Shown: positions 1-10,160, counted from the stretch's first letter. The stretch: 64,000 bases of DNA from Propionispora sp. 2/2-37 (GCF_001298735.1 NZ_CYSP01000011.1:1-64000), one strand, 5' to 3'. Translations and numbers: made by a program. Notes: generated from the sequence alone by a model not told the origin.

Positions 1-138
1 ATCCATTTTTTGCTATTTATCGCCATGTAACTTAGCGACTTTTATATTTTACCATAGAGAAAATCCTCTGTCAATATATTCCCTGCTTGAAAATAAACAA
101 GCAATAGCTATGCACTCTTTCGGAATTAACCTATACAG

Positions 139-1667
<1,529 letters not shown>

Positions 1668-1728
1668 TTACACTTTCTCCCCCAATGATGTTACATGTTG
1701 CATAATTACAAACCTCTTATGGTTATTG

Positions 1729-2205
1729 CTACCGTTTTATATCCAAAATTTCATATTTTAATATACCCGCCGGTACATTCACTTCCACTATACTGCCGAC
1801 TTTTTGTCCCAGAATGGCCGAACCAACCGGCGATTCATTGGAAATTTTAAATTCTGCCGGATCAGCCTCAGCAGAACCGACAATCGTATATTCCAACTCA
1901 TCTGAAAATTCAAGATCCTTCAAAAGAACCGTTGCACCTATTGTGACCACATCGGTGCTGATTTCTCCTTCATCAATTACCTGTGCATTGCGTAAGGTCT
2001 TTTCTAATGTAAGTATTTCACCTTCGATAAATGCCTGTTCATTTTTTGCATCTTCATATTCCGAGTTTTCACTGATATCACCAAACTCTATCGCCTGCTT
2101 GATACGTTCAGCCACTTCACGCCGTCTTACTGACTTTAGATAGTCGAGCTTTTGCTCTAATTTTTTTAGTCCCTCTAGCGTAAGGATAGTCTGCTTTTCC
2201 GCCAT
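1729..2205 (-). CDS. greA: Transcription elongation factor GreA
   Basis: GreA enters the RNA polymerase secondary channel and stimulates cleavage of backtracked transcripts. The 158 residues match the standard GreA length. The N-terminal coiled coil (about 1-75) carries the [15 protein letters not shown] tip motif with the acidic residues that stimulate cleavage. The C-terminal FKBP-like domain contains [16 protein letters not shown] strong ribosome site (AAAGGAGAG) lies in front of the ATG. It is the first gene of a likely greA-lysS operon with a leader of roughly 175 nt. Confidence 0.98.
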   Translation of the reverse strand: MAEKQTILTLEGLKKLEQKLDYLKSVRRREVAERIKQAIEFGDISENSEYEDAKNEQAFIEGEILTLEKTLRNAQVIDEGEISTDVVTIGATVLLKDLEFSDELEYTIVGSAEADPAEFKISNESPVGSAILGQKVGSIVEVNVPAGILKYEILDIKR

Positions 2206-2386
2206 ACGATTTGCTCTCCTTTATCCCTCTAAAATTATCCTTGGTGAATATGATCAATCATAAGTAGTGCATCATATTCTCATTTTTAATAAAATGCAAC
2301 TCTAATCAGACAGACAATATAAATAGTGCCAAGTTACACTTGACACTTTGCAACAGGCTGATGAATACCCTCACTATCATGCATTT

Positions 2387-2415
2387 ATTATAGGCATTAA
2401 AGCCTATCTTGTCAA
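2387..2415 (-). promoter_or_regulatory. Consensus sigma-A promoter for greA-lysS
   Basis: On the minus strand TTGACA (2415-2410) and TATAAT (2392-2387) are separated by exactly 17 bp, a perfect match to the vegetative consensus. The spacer carries an inverted repeat (ATAGGC/GCCTAT) that runs into the -10 box and could be an operator. Confidence 0.85.
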
Positions 2416-2421
2416 TAATTT

Positions 2422-3516
2422 CTAGATGATTTCCCTCCTCAAGGTCTCACTTTTCGCTACAGCATTGTTTTTTATCATACTGACTTCTTCTGGCAGCAAT
2501 GCTCGTTCAAAACTACGGAAACCGGATAGTTTAAATCCATGTTTTTTTGCCAGTTGCTCTATTGTTTCCACCTGTTTAACAGTTAATTCACGCCCCAATG
2601 TAAAATTTTCATAGCGCCGTTCGAGCGCCAAAATCATAGTTTCCGCCATGCAGGCATAAGCGGTTCTATCGGGAAAGCCAAAATTAATACCAAAATTTAC
2701 TTGTCCCGGCACCTCAACAATGCCGCCTTCAATAACTAAAATATCTTTACGTAATTCTGCCACCCGGCGGGATACATTACGGGGTCTGGCTACATCACAT
2801 ACAATTGCACCGGGTTTCAAATCCTCCGGTTCAATAAGGCTATCCACTGCGCTGGTTACCGCAATAATAATATCCGCTGTTTTAAGCGCTGCTTTAATAT
2901 TAGACGTTACACGTACAGCCAGACCGGTGTTTTTAAAGATATAGCCGGCCAGTCTTTCCAGCTTAACTCCATTACGGGCTGCCAAAGTTAAAAACCGCAC
3001 TTCCTTGGCTAAAATCTGGGCGCAAGCAGAACCTATGGAACCTGTAGCTCCCAACACGAGTACATTTGCCTGCTCTATATTTATATCCATAACCTTAGCA
3101 GCCTGCCGAACCCCTTCAATAGCCGTTGCTACTGTATAACTATTGCCTGTTGTAACGGCAATATTCAGATTATTGGCTACCGTCACTCCGGCATCACCCA
3201 CGATGGAAGTAAACGCTCCCAGCCCCACAACATTGGCACCGAGCTTCTCCGCAATTTTACCCGCCTTAATAATTTTCTTAATTACATATTCTTCCGGTAA
3301 CTCCATCATTTGCCTCGAAGTCAGCGGACAACCGATAAACCATCCTTCCGCCTCATTGCCAGGTGATTGAATTCCTGTAATATCGGAAACTTTAAACGGT
3401 GGAATATATTTTATCAGTCCCTCAATAAAATGATCCGGCCAGTTTTTAACGAACGGAAATTTCCGGCCAAGATCTTTTGCGGTAAGCGGATGAAGAATAA
3501 AGGCAAACCGTTCCAT
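2422..3516 (-). CDS. Acyl-ACP-reductase-like NAD(P)-dependent dehydrogenase
   Basis: The protein has 364 residues and a Rossmann fold with LGATGSIGS at 155-163 followed by LAARN (178-182). It resembles cyanobacterial long-chain acyl-ACP reductase (AAR, makes fatty aldehydes) along its length: GLGAFTSI (98-105), TTGNSYT (122-128), the GATG dinucleotide loop, and Cys289 in YACMAE, which corresponds to the catalytic cysteine in the FACFAE segment of AAR. Automated pipelines tend to call such proteins shikimate dehydrogenase because of the fold, but I see no shikimate-site signature. It is the third gene of a tight operon, 14 bp after the preceding ORF, with ribosome site AAAGGAG. The aldehyde-forming role is an inference from the conserved residues; the substrate is unknown. 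Confidence 0.65.
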   Translation of the reverse strand: MERFAFILHPLTAKDLGRKFPFVKNWPDHFIEGLIKYIPPFKVSDITGIQSPGNEAEGWFIGCPLTSRQMMELPEEYVIKKIIKAGKIAEKLGANVVGLGAFTSIVGDAGVTVANNLNIAVTTGNSYTVATAIEGVRQAAKVMDINIEQANVLVLGATGSIGSACAQILAKEVRFLTLAARNGVKLERLAGYIFKNTGLAVRVTSNIKAALKTADIIIAVTSAVDSLIEPEDLKPGAIVCDVARPRNVSRRVAELRKDILVIEGGIVEVPGQVNFGINFGFPDRTAYACMAETMILALERRYENFTLGRELTVKQVETIEQLAKKHGFKLSGFRSFERALLPEEVSMIKNNAVAKSETLRREII

Positions 3517-3530
3517 AGTTGTACTCCTTT

Positions 3531-4436
3531 CTAATGTAGTAATGTCTCCACCCTGGGTTTTATATTGATCTTATCCAGTATATTCTCATACTCCTGAACA
3601 GAAAGTGTTCCCGGGGGCTTTCCTGATAAGGCAACTAATATACCTTCCAAAATATTGGTTCCATAAGACCGCCCGCCCATATCCGGTGTAGTTGTTACCA
3701 GCATGGTCACCCCCCGTTCTCGGAGTAGTTCGATATCCTGGGCTGTAACCGTATTGGTAATAACTATTTTATTATTTAGTGTATCCGGCATATTCCGCCG
3801 GATATAATGAAAATCACCGGCAATAATATCGGCCGACTGAAAATAATTCTGAAATCTCGGTTTATTTTCTTGTTGCCGCAAGCCCACCGGATAAAAAATA
3901 TCAATTGGTAGTTTAGTCACAATCGGTGCAACTACACGCGCCCAGTTTGCCAGCCCTGGCAAAGTCTTTATGGCTATAGGAAGCCCCAGACCAAACATTA
4001 AATCACCAAAAACTACATAGGCTCCCTGTTCCACCAGAGTTTCTGCCATACCGAACCGATCCATGGCACAAACCAATAAAACCGATTTGTCACGAAATTG
4101 CACCAGCCCATTGTCGGCAAGGTAACGAATTACCCGCCGCTCCAGGGTATTTTTAATGCCACTGCCATCCACTACCGGTGTTTGTAAGGCTGCCGCTGCA
4201 ATACCAGCAGTCTCTCTGAATGTATACCGTTTACCACCGGCATAAATATATAAGTCTGTTCCCCCTAAACCAAAAACGTCGACGCTTCCATCCATGACCT
4301 GAATGAGGCGTTTTGCCTCTTCTTTGTTTCCGTCGGTTCCTATTCGGGAAATAGCAAAAGTCTCGCCAGCGATGGATGCAAATGATTGATGATTTCGTTT
4401 TGATGATCCCAGACTTATGCTAATAATGTGTTTCAC
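3531..4436 (-). CDS. Conserved protein of unknown function (quinate dehydrogenase-like annotation)
   Basis: This is a 301-residue protein with a GTG start behind AGGGGGATC. The N-terminal third has LGSSKRN and GLGGTDLYIYAGGKRY segments. The middle has a Rossmann-like strand SVLLVCAMDRFGMAETL, and the C-terminal part has KIVITNTVTAQDIELLRERG followed by LVTTTPDMGGRSYGTN, which looks like a binding loop. Homologues are commonly labelled quinate 5-dehydrogenase, but I recognise no residue that proves this reaction. It sits between the DNA-binding protein (11 bp upstream) and the AAR-like reductase (14 bp downstream), so the three products very likely act together. No signal peptide or membrane segment is visible. 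Confidence 0.6.
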   Translation of the reverse strand: MKHIISISLGSSKRNHQSFASIAGETFAISRIGTDGNKEEAKRLIQVMDGSVDVFGLGGTDLYIYAGGKRYTFRETAGIAAAALQTPVVDGSGIKNTLERRVIRYLADNGLVQFRDKSVLLVCAMDRFGMAETLVEQGAYVVFGDLMFGLGLPIAIKTLPGLANWARVVAPIVTKLPIDIFYPVGLRQQENKPRFQNYFQSADIIAGDFHYIRRNMPDTLNNKIVITNTVTAQDIELLRERGVTMLVTTTPDMGGRSYGTNILEGILVALSGKPPGTLSVQEYENILDKINIKPRVETLLH

Positions 4437-4447
4437 TCACGATCCCC

Positions 4448-4969
4448 CTATATAAAAAGCTGCCGCATGATTCCCCGCAACTCTTCCGGGTCTACATACT
4501 GATCTTCCTTAATGGGTGATTTGCCAATTTGAATACCAACAACATCTTTGTCCAGCAAGTTTTCCAGAGCCTTAATACGCATATTAGATCCTAATATAAT
4601 GACTTTGTCGTAACTGCGAAGCTGAGAAATAATCCCAATGATTTCGTTCATCAAGACCATTCCTGATTTATGTTCAACAAAACCTCTTCGTTCTTGCTCG
4701 GACATTAACAGACAGAAATCAGCTCCTTCCTGTTGAGCAACCAGATCAAGTTCTTTACAATTTTTTATTGGAAAACCAATTACCGCCGCCTTTCCTCCTT
4801 TTCTCACTTCCCCTAGTGATTCCAGTTTTGATATTACCGTTCGATCCAGACCGAAGTATACCGCAGCTTCGTGCTGGGAAGAACCACCGCTTCTCATGGC
4901 CAGAATATTATCGATAGTGTGATGTATTTTGTTTGCATTAATTATTTTCGAACCGATGCGAAGCAGCAT
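4448..4969 (-). CDS. Helix-turn-helix DNA-binding protein, first gene of the AAR-like operon
   Basis: The protein has 173 residues. The N-terminal part (about 20-55) contains a helix-turn-helix-like stretch, SSQHEAAVYFGLDRTVISKL. The C-terminal two thirds look like an alpha/beta domain (KAAVIGFPIKNCKEL, KVIILGSNMRIKALE) that may sense a ligand. It is the promoter-proximal gene of a three-gene operon and is probably its regulator. An imperfect palindrome lies in the upstream region at 5022-5049. The ATG follows GTGAGGT. The DNA-binding call rests on the motif only, and the ligand is unknown. Confidence 0.6.
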   Translation of the reverse strand: MLLRIGSKIINANKIHHTIDNILAMRSGGSSQHEAAVYFGLDRTVISKLESLGEVRKGGKAAVIGFPIKNCKELDLVAQQEGADFCLLMSEQERRGFVEHKSGMVLMNEIIGIISQLRSYDKVIILGSNMRIKALENLLDKDVVGIQIGKSPIKEDQYVDPEELRGIMRQLFI

Positions 4970-5021
4970 ATCTTTTACCTCACTACAGTGCCACCAGCTT
5001 TTACTTCAGGAGTCACACATA

Positions 5022-5049
5022 GTATATGTACACAATACAGTGCACATAC
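5022..5049 (-). promoter_or_regulatory. Candidate operator before the AAR-like operon
   Basis: GTATATGTAC and GTGCACATAC form an 8-of-10 inverted repeat around an 8-nt spacer, about 55 bp upstream of the helix-turn-helix gene. A TATACT-like -10 overlaps the half nearer the gene. Binding by the adjacent regulator is inferred. Confidence 0.4.
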
Positions 5050-5085
5050 GCCATGTAACCACATTTTGCTGAAAATCCACCCTTT

Positions 5086-5119
5086 ATTTAAAAATAAAAG
5101 GCGGGGCATCAGCCCCGCC
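5086..5119 (-). terminator. Terminator of dusB
   Basis: GGCGGGGC (5100-5107) and GCCCCGCC (5112-5119) form a GC-rich stem with a 4-nt loop. On the minus strand it is followed by TTTTATTTTT. It separates dusB from the next operon. Confidence 0.85.
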
Positions 5120-5194
5120 TGGTAAAAATCCCCTCAATCGTTTCATAATATTTTCATATTAGTTTATATTTCGTGGCAGCTATTATTCTTTCAC

Positions 5195-6160
5195 TTACAT
5201 ATCTGAAAAATAGAAATGCACGATATCTGCAAAATCTTTTCTTGATTCTGCTTGATTAAATTTCATTCGCATCTCCGTTGAATACGGCAAGCCTTTCGTG
5301 TACCATGCTGCATGCCGCCGCATTTCGCGAATGCCGGTATAATCCCCCTTGTAATAAAGCAACATGTCCAAATGACGGAATAAAACAGTTATTCTTTCTT
5401 TTATCGATGGCGGCGGCAATATATCGCCATGCTCCAAATAATGAGTGATTTGTTTAAAAATCCACGGATTTCCCTGTGCTGCCCGCCCGACCATAACCGC
5501 GTCACAGGAAGTATGCATCATCATAGCTTGTGCGTCTTCGGGACTGCGAATATCCCCATTACCGATTACCGGAATGGAAACACTTTCCTTAACCGCTCTG
5601 ATTATGTCCCAGTCTGCTTTACCGGTATAAAACTGTTCGCGTGTACGCCCATGCACCGCAATGGCCCTAATGCCGGCTTTTTCCGCTAATGCCGCCATCT
5701 CTACCGCATTGACCGAATTTTCATCCCAGCCTTTACGGATTTTGACTGTCACCGGCACTTGTACTGCCGCCACTACACTCTGCATGATTCGAAAAGCCAA
5801 TTCCGGTGACTTCATCAACGCAGCACCCTCGCCATTTTTAACAATTTTCGGTGTTGGGCAGCCCATATTCAAGTCTATGATATCTGCTGCTCCCGCTTTT
5901 TCTACAATACGAGCGGCAGCGGCCATTCCTTCCGGTTCAGAGCCAAACAACTGTACTGCCACCGGACGCTCCTGCTCTATGGTTTGCATAATGCTTTCCG
6001 TGTTCGTATTTTGATAAAGCAATCCCTTATTGCTGACCATTTCCGAATAAACCAGACCACATCCCATTTCCCTGCTCAGCAATCGAAACGGTAAGTCAGT
6101 AACACCGGCCATGGGAGCTAAAAAGACCGGATTACTCAACCGGACATTTCCTATTAACAT
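5195..6160 (-). CDS. dusB: tRNA-dihydrouridine synthase B
   Basis: The FMN-dependent enzyme reduces uridine to dihydrouridine in the tRNA D-loop. The TIM-barrel begins [19 protein letters not shown]. The catalytic-cysteine segment is [11 protein letters not shown], and [18 protein letters not shown] and IPVIGNGDI provide flavin and RNA contacts. I place the start at the ATG at 6160, giving 321 residues, because TAGGAG lies just upstream and the protein then begins as DusB normally does. The open frame extends 60 codons further, but that part encodes an unrelated hydrophobic stretch. Confidence 0.95.
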   Translation of the reverse strand: MLIGNVRLSNPVFLAPMAGVTDLPFRLLSREMGCGLVYSEMVSNKGLLYQNTNTESIMQTIEQERPVAVQLFGSEPEGMAAAARIVEKAGAADIIDLNMGCPTPKIVKNGEGAALMKSPELAFRIMQSVVAAVQVPVTVKIRKGWDENSVNAVEMAALAEKAGIRAIAVHGRTREQFYTGKADWDIIRAVKESVSIPVIGNGDIRSPEDAQAMMMHTSCDAVMVGRAAQGNPWIFKQITHYLEHGDILPPPSIKERITVLFRHLDMLLYYKGDYTGIREMRRHAAWYTKGLPYSTEMRMKFNQAESRKDFADIVHFYFSDM

Positions 6161-6279
6161 GCCAACGCTCCTAAAGATTTTAATTTGGTATAGATTTATA
6201 TATATTTTTACAACAGGGTACGCAAACAGTTGTAAAAAAACAACCAGATACATTATAATAAAAGGTAATAACAAAAGCA

Positions 6280-6323
6280 AAAGTTCTCTTTCGAATTCTT
6301 TAATCCATTCGAAAGAGAACTTT
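6280..6323 (-). terminator. Terminator of the glucitol PTS operon
   Basis: A 17-bp perfect stem (AAAGTTCTCTTTCGAAT and its complement) with a 10-nt loop lies between srlB and dusB. The minus-strand 3' flank is T-rich. It may work in both directions. Confidence 0.75.
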
Positions 6324-6356
6324 ATATCCAATATATACATCTATATACATCTGGAT

Positions 6357-6713
6357 TTACGCGATGATAATTTTATCACCGACTTCAATCTCAGGCTCAT
6401 TTTCGCCTTTTAATTCGATTTGTCCCGGCAGTTCCACTGTGGACTTGCCGTTAAAACAAAATGTACAGTGTCCCATATCATGCAGGGTTTTTAATGCTTC
6501 ATCACCAATGGCGGTAATAACGTATTGATGCTTTCCAAAAGTAACCTTATCGCCTACCTGAATTTCTCCTTTAATCTCACCGGTCGTGTGCATAATAGCT
6601 ATTTCTTCTAATTCCGTTAGTGGGCATTTATCAAAAATAATTAAGCAGCCATTATCAGCTAATAAATCAAACGCGATTTCCCCTACATTGGTAACTGTAA
6701 CTTCATATTTCAT
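6357..6713 (-). CDS. srlB: PTS glucitol/sorbitol-type EIIA component
   Basis: This soluble phosphocarrier takes phosphate from HPr and passes it to the EIIB domain. The 118 residues align with E. coli SrlB: the LEEIAIMHTTGEIKG segment contains the phosphorylated histidine, and GKHQYVITAIGD and LGHCTFCFNG follow. The ATG at 6713 is preferred over the one two codons upstream because GAGAGG is then 9 nt away. It is the last gene of the operon, 118 bp after srlE, and that gap holds a 15-bp inverted repeat. Confidence 0.92.
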   Translation of the reverse strand: MKYEVTVTNVGEIAFDLLADNGCLIIFDKCPLTELEEIAIMHTTGEIKGEIQVGDKVTFGKHQYVITAIGDEALKTLHDMGHCTFCFNGKSTVELPGQIELKGENEPEIEVGDKIIIA

Positions 6714-6746
6714 ATGCATTATCCTCTCATTTTTTTGGCAAAGTAA

Positions 6747-6808
6747 TACGTAAAGTTAACGGATGCCGGCAAATGTAAGCGATAAAAAGCACGCGTTAAC
6801 TCTACGTA
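6747..6808 (-). repeat. Inverted repeat between srlE and srlB
   Basis: TACGTAAAGTTAACG (6747-6761) pairs with CGTTAACTCTACGTA (6794-6808) with one mismatch over 15 bp and a 32-nt loop. There is no T-run, so it is more likely an RNA-processing or attenuation structure than a strong terminator. Confidence 0.5.
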
Positions 6809-6837
6809 TGATGAAACAGTAACTTTCTCGTCCAGTC

Positions 6838-7809
6838 TTAGAACAGTCCGATTCCCATGAAGTATGCAATAACAACGGATAACGGACCGGTAACAAGTCT
6901 GGTCATTAGAATGGTCGGTACGCCTATTTCGATTGTTTGCGGTTCAGCTTCGGCCAAGCTCAACCCAACCGGAAGGAAGTCACAACCAACTTGCGGATTG
7001 ATAGCAAACAATGCAGGCAATGCATAGGAAGGAGGGATGTGTCCTGCTCCGATTTCAACGCCGAGCAGCACCCCGACTACCTGTGCAATTACCGCACCTG
7101 GTCCAAGCATAGGCGACAGGATTGGCAGCGAGCATATAACCGATATCACCAACAGCCCCGGCAGACTGCCTGCATACGGGGAAACGAAATTAGCAATAAT
7201 ATTGCCGATACCTGATTCTAATATAATACCGATGATCATACTTACGAAAGCCATGAACGGCAAGATGCTCTTAATGGTAATGTCAATAGTGTTACGTCCT
7301 GCCTGGAAGAATATGCCGACGACCTTACCGGCGGCCTTACCGAATCTGGCCAGGAAATTGCCTTTTTCTGCCGGTGCAGTTGCCGCAGCTGGTCTTGCTG
7401 CCTGCGCCGGTGCTGCACTGGGAGCCGGAGCTGGAGCGGAACCGTCAGATAAGCTTATATTTTCTACCTTGACATCAGATACATAAATATCTTCTGTAAT
7501 ATATTGGGCCAATGGACCTGATTTGCCGACGGGCATTACATTAATAGTGGGTATACGTTTCTTTGGATAAACGCCACAACGTGCCGTACCGCCGCAGTCC
7601 ACAACAACTACTGCAATTTGATCATCCGGACAACCTGTTTTAAATCCGTCAACCAATTCGCAGCCTGTCAGCTCGGCTAGCTTTAAGGCAACAGGATGAA
7701 ATCCGCCGCCGGTAACACAAACCACTTTGTTTCTTTGTTCAGTCGGCGTAATTACCAACGGGCCGCCAAAACCAGCCGGACCTCTATCAATTCTAACTGT
7801 CTTAAACAT
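6838..7809 (-). CDS. srlE: PTS glucitol/sorbitol-type EIIB component with membrane domain
   Basis: It phosphorylates the incoming polyol and forms part of the membrane translocator. The N-terminal B domain (about 1-110) carries VVDCGGTARCGVYPKK, containing the cysteine expected to be phosphorylated. An Ala/Pro-rich linker (about 128-150) follows, then a C-terminal membrane domain (from about 175) with PILSPMLGPGAVIAQVVG and PQVGCDFLPVGLSLAEAEP, as in SrlE. The 323 residues match the family. The start follows AGGAGG. srlA lies 87 bp upstream and srlB lies downstream. Confidence 0.95.
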   Translation of the reverse strand: MFKTVRIDRGPAGFGGPLVITPTEQRNKVVCVTGGGFHPVALKLAELTGCELVDGFKTGCPDDQIAVVVVDCGGTARCGVYPKKRIPTINVMPVGKSGPLAQYITEDIYVSDVKVENISLSDGSAPAPAPSAAPAQAARPAAATAPAEKGNFLARFGKAAGKVVGIFFQAGRNTIDITIKSILPFMAFVSMIIGIILESGIGNIIANFVSPYAGSLPGLLVISVICSLPILSPMLGPGAVIAQVVGVLLGVEIGAGHIPPSYALPALFAINPQVGCDFLPVGLSLAEAEPQTIEIGVPTILMTRLVTGPLSVVIAYFMGIGLF

Positions 7810-7896
7810 AGCTATTCATTCCTCCTAAGTTTAGATATTACCCAGGCTTGTCTAACAAATAGTGCTACTATGGGTTAGCTAAACTGCCCCAAGTAT

Positions 7897-8424
7897 TTAG
7901 ACTTCGATGCCATTTTTCTTGAACATATAAAGAGTCGCCTTTTCTGTCACGATACCGCGAATCAAGATAACGATAACACCTGTAATAAAATATCTAACTG
8001 CTAACTCCCCAAGAGGAAGACCGAGCTGGGTGATACCTTGAGAAATGCCCATCCATACAAACAATTCTGCCGAGTTAGCATGGGGGAATAAGCCGGTAAT
8101 CGGATGAACGAAGGAAATAGATGCATCCTGGAAAGCCGGTTTATATTTTTCCGGCAGGAAACGACCGAAACTGTAACAAATCGGATTAGTAAGGAAAAAA
8201 ACCGCAATAACGGGAAATAAAGTATACCGTAAAATAATATTGCCTGTACACAATTGGGCAATTTTGTTGACCTTTTCCTCACCAATCATACCAATTACTG
8301 AATTTACTGCCGTGATAAGGACAACGAGGGTTGGAATAATTCCTGTGACCAGGCCTGTAAAAACTGAACCGCCTTTTTGGAACAATGCAATAAAACCTGT
8401 CGCTAAATGTGCTAATACTTCCAT
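7897..8424 (-). CDS. srlA: PTS glucitol/sorbitol-type EIIC component
   Basis: This integral membrane permease subunit has 175 residues, the normal SrlA size, with several hydrophobic helices (for example LVTGIIPTLVVLITAVNSVIG and YTLFPVIAVFFLTNPICYSFG). The conserved TGLFPHANSAELFVWMGI and LPLGELAVRYF segments are present. Together with SrlE it forms the translocation channel. It starts at an ATG behind AAGGAGGT and lies between gutM and srlE. Confidence 0.93.
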   Translation of the reverse strand: MEVLAHLATGFIALFQKGGSVFTGLVTGIIPTLVVLITAVNSVIGMIGEEKVNKIAQLCTGNIILRYTLFPVIAVFFLTNPICYSFGRFLPEKYKPAFQDASISFVHPITGLFPHANSAELFVWMGISQGITQLGLPLGELAVRYFITGVIVILIRGIVTEKATLYMFKKNGIEV

Positions 8425-8585
8425 GTACTTATACCTCCTTGTAATCTTTGCTCAAATTAACAGTTTCCTTTTTTGCATCTGCTGTCGATTCTAGTTGCTG
8501 CCCTCCTTCCTTTTTTTAGAAAACCCTACTTGGCAAAATACTATATAAAATATAGACCACTATATCTTATACCTTAGGTATCCTT

Positions 8586-8990
8586 TTAGGCTGTACATTC
8601 AGGCGCATCCTGATTGCCCTTCAATTTGGCTATTTGTTTTTCAATTTGTTCTATGGCTTCAAGCATAGCTTTATCCTGTTTCTTGGCGGATTGACTTAGA
8701 ATCTTTTCTTTTAGCTCTGTAACAGTATGTCCTTTGATATTTGCGATCTCCCTGAAACGGGCCAATACCGTAATGCCTTGCATCATACGTCCTTCAATAA
8801 TATGACCTGCTTCATTACTAATCAGAATGACGACATTGCCGGCACTTAGTTTGCGTTTTTTGCTGCCCATACCAACAATTCCTTTGCCTCTTGACTCCGC
8901 CAGTGTTTTTCGCAAATTTTTAACTTGAAAGTAGGTCAATACCATCTGCAATACATAGAAGCAAAAGATAATCAACATCCATCTTTCCAT
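8586..8990 (-). CDS. gutM: GutM/SrlM-type glucitol operon activator
   Basis: In enteric bacteria GutM activates the glucitol operon. Here it is a 134-residue protein with one N-terminal membrane segment (about 4-20), a KNLRKTLAESRGKGIVGMG segment typical of the family, and a charged helical C-terminus. It sits between the SorC regulator (16 bp upstream) and srlA (161 bp downstream), supporting a role in controlling or assembling the PTS. Ribosome site AAAGGA. Confidence 0.85.
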   Translation of the reverse strand: MERWMLIIFCFYVLQMVLTYFQVKNLRKTLAESRGKGIVGMGSKKRKLSAGNVVILISNEAGHIIEGRMMQGITVLARFREIANIKGHTVTELKEKILSQSAKKQDKAMLEAIEQIEKQIAKLKGNQDAPECTA

Positions 8991-9006
8991 TGGTCAGCCG
9001 TCCTTT

Positions 9007-9969
9007 CTAACGCTGCTCAGCATAGGCACTGATTGCCACTGCGTTGTTGTAATTGGTAACCAATACATTAATCAGCTTGCTGTTCAACGCACCAATAATG
9101 GCCATGACCTTTTTATCACCGCAAGCAACACCAATCATTGTCTCAATCTTTTTCAAGTCTTCCAGTTCAATACCAACTACCCGTTTGTTAAAATCAAACT
9201 TATCGGTATTGCCATTGATATCATAAAAACGAAGACAGATATCACCGATAGCTCCGGCTTTTTCAAGATTACTGGTATCATATAAATTAAAATAGCCGCT
9301 GCTCATCATCGACGAGGCCGGGTCGGTAGGCGAGCCTACACCAACCAGACCAATATTGCATAATTTCGCATAATCCAGCACTTCTTTAATGCTGTTTTCT
9401 TTCAGGATTTCTTTTTTTATATTTTCATTGCTGACCACTGCCGGAGCATGCAACAGTTTAAAACTTCCACCAAAGGCCCGTGCCAGATCGGTAATAATTT
9501 CATTGGGATGAATTTCACGCTGGGATTGTCCCACACCGCCGATAAAAGGCACAAATGTCAAATTCAGTTTTCCCTGATTGGTAATATAATTGGAAATACA
9601 TTTTACGGTATTCCCCATGGACACGCCAATAGTATTGCCCTGTTTTACAATTCTCATCAAATAATCGGCAGCCGCTTTTGCAGCTTGGATGGTTTGCAGA
9701 CGATCGTCCGTTTCGTCGTCAACGATAATTACTTCTTTTAAACCAAACTGCTTTTCTATCTGCCTTTCTAAAAAATCGAAATTATTCCTCAGAGGATTGA
9801 TAATTTCTATCCGTACAATGCCGGAATCCTTGCCTTCTTTCAGCAGCCGGGACACCGTTGGTCTTGATACTCCTAAATTATTCGCAATTTCGTGTTGTGT
9901 ATAGTTTTCTTCATAATATAGCTTGCAGCATTTTACAATTAATCGGCTGTCATCAACGATTTTTTGCAT
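9007..9969 (-). CDS. SorC/DeoR-family sugar-binding transcriptional regulator
   Basis: The 320-residue protein has an N-terminal helix-turn-helix (about 10-50, EIANNLGVSRPTVSRLL) and a large C-terminal effector domain of the SorC type, with the GVSMGNTV and FVPFIGGVG signature loops that bind phosphosugars. It is the first gene of the PTS operon, so the operon is probably autoregulated by a phosphorylated polyol or sugar. An ATTTGTTCAAT element occurs just downstream of its promoter and in the same place before the COG4091 gene at 11.7 kb. Ribosome site AGGAGGT. Confidence 0.9.
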   Translation of the reverse strand: MQKIVDDSRLIVKCCKLYYEENYTQHEIANNLGVSRPTVSRLLKEGKDSGIVRIEIINPLRNNFDFLERQIEKQFGLKEVIIVDDETDDRLQTIQAAKAAADYLMRIVKQGNTIGVSMGNTVKCISNYITNQGKLNLTFVPFIGGVGQSQREIHPNEIITDLARAFGGSFKLLHAPAVVSNENIKKEILKENSIKEVLDYAKLCNIGLVGVGSPTDPASSMMSSGYFNLYDTSNLEKAGAIGDICLRFYDINGNTDKFDFNKRVVGIELEDLKKIETMIGVACGDKKVMAIIGALNSKLINVLVTNYNNAVAISAYAEQR

Positions 9970-9994
9970 AACTCACTGCGACCTCCTACTCGCC

Positions 9995-10040
9995 TAACCG
10001 GTTACCATTTGATCTAATATGTTTTAAAAGTAACCGGTAA
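9995..10040 (-). promoter_or_regulatory. Paired TAACCGGTWA palindromes upstream of the SorC gene
   Basis: TAACCGGTTA (9995-10004) and TAACCGGTAA (10031-10040) have CCGG centres 36 bp apart in the untranslated leader of the SorC operon. They could be auxiliary operator sites. Function not proven. Confidence 0.4.
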
Positions 10041-10160
10041 TACTCAGATTCAATAGTCATATGCATATTTCTTTATGTCTTTTCCTCTAAAGGTTTCATT
10101 ATGCACAACTATACAATTCCGCTACTTTGCGCGCACTGGTATGCAAAAAAATATTTTTGC

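Noticed and set aside
1..138. rRNA or tRNA genes beyond lysS
   Set aside because: In some Firmicutes rRNA operons follow lysS. This end contains only AT-rich non-coding sequence with no tRNA-like cloverleaf or rRNA sequence visible.
1668..2386. T-box or riboswitch upstream of lysS or greA
   Set aside because: I looked for a specifier-loop/T-box sequence and aptamer-like conserved blocks in the leader and lysS upstream region and saw none.
2422..3516. Annotation as shikimate dehydrogenase (AroE)
   Set aside because: The protein is much longer than AroE and lacks its shikimate-binding signatures. The conserved cysteine and glycine motifs fit acyl-ACP reductase better.
6161..6340. Hydrophobic N-terminal extension of DusB
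   Set aside because: The frame is open for 60 codons upstream, but the TAGGAG site and family alignment place the start at 6160. The extension is AT-rich intergenic DNA.
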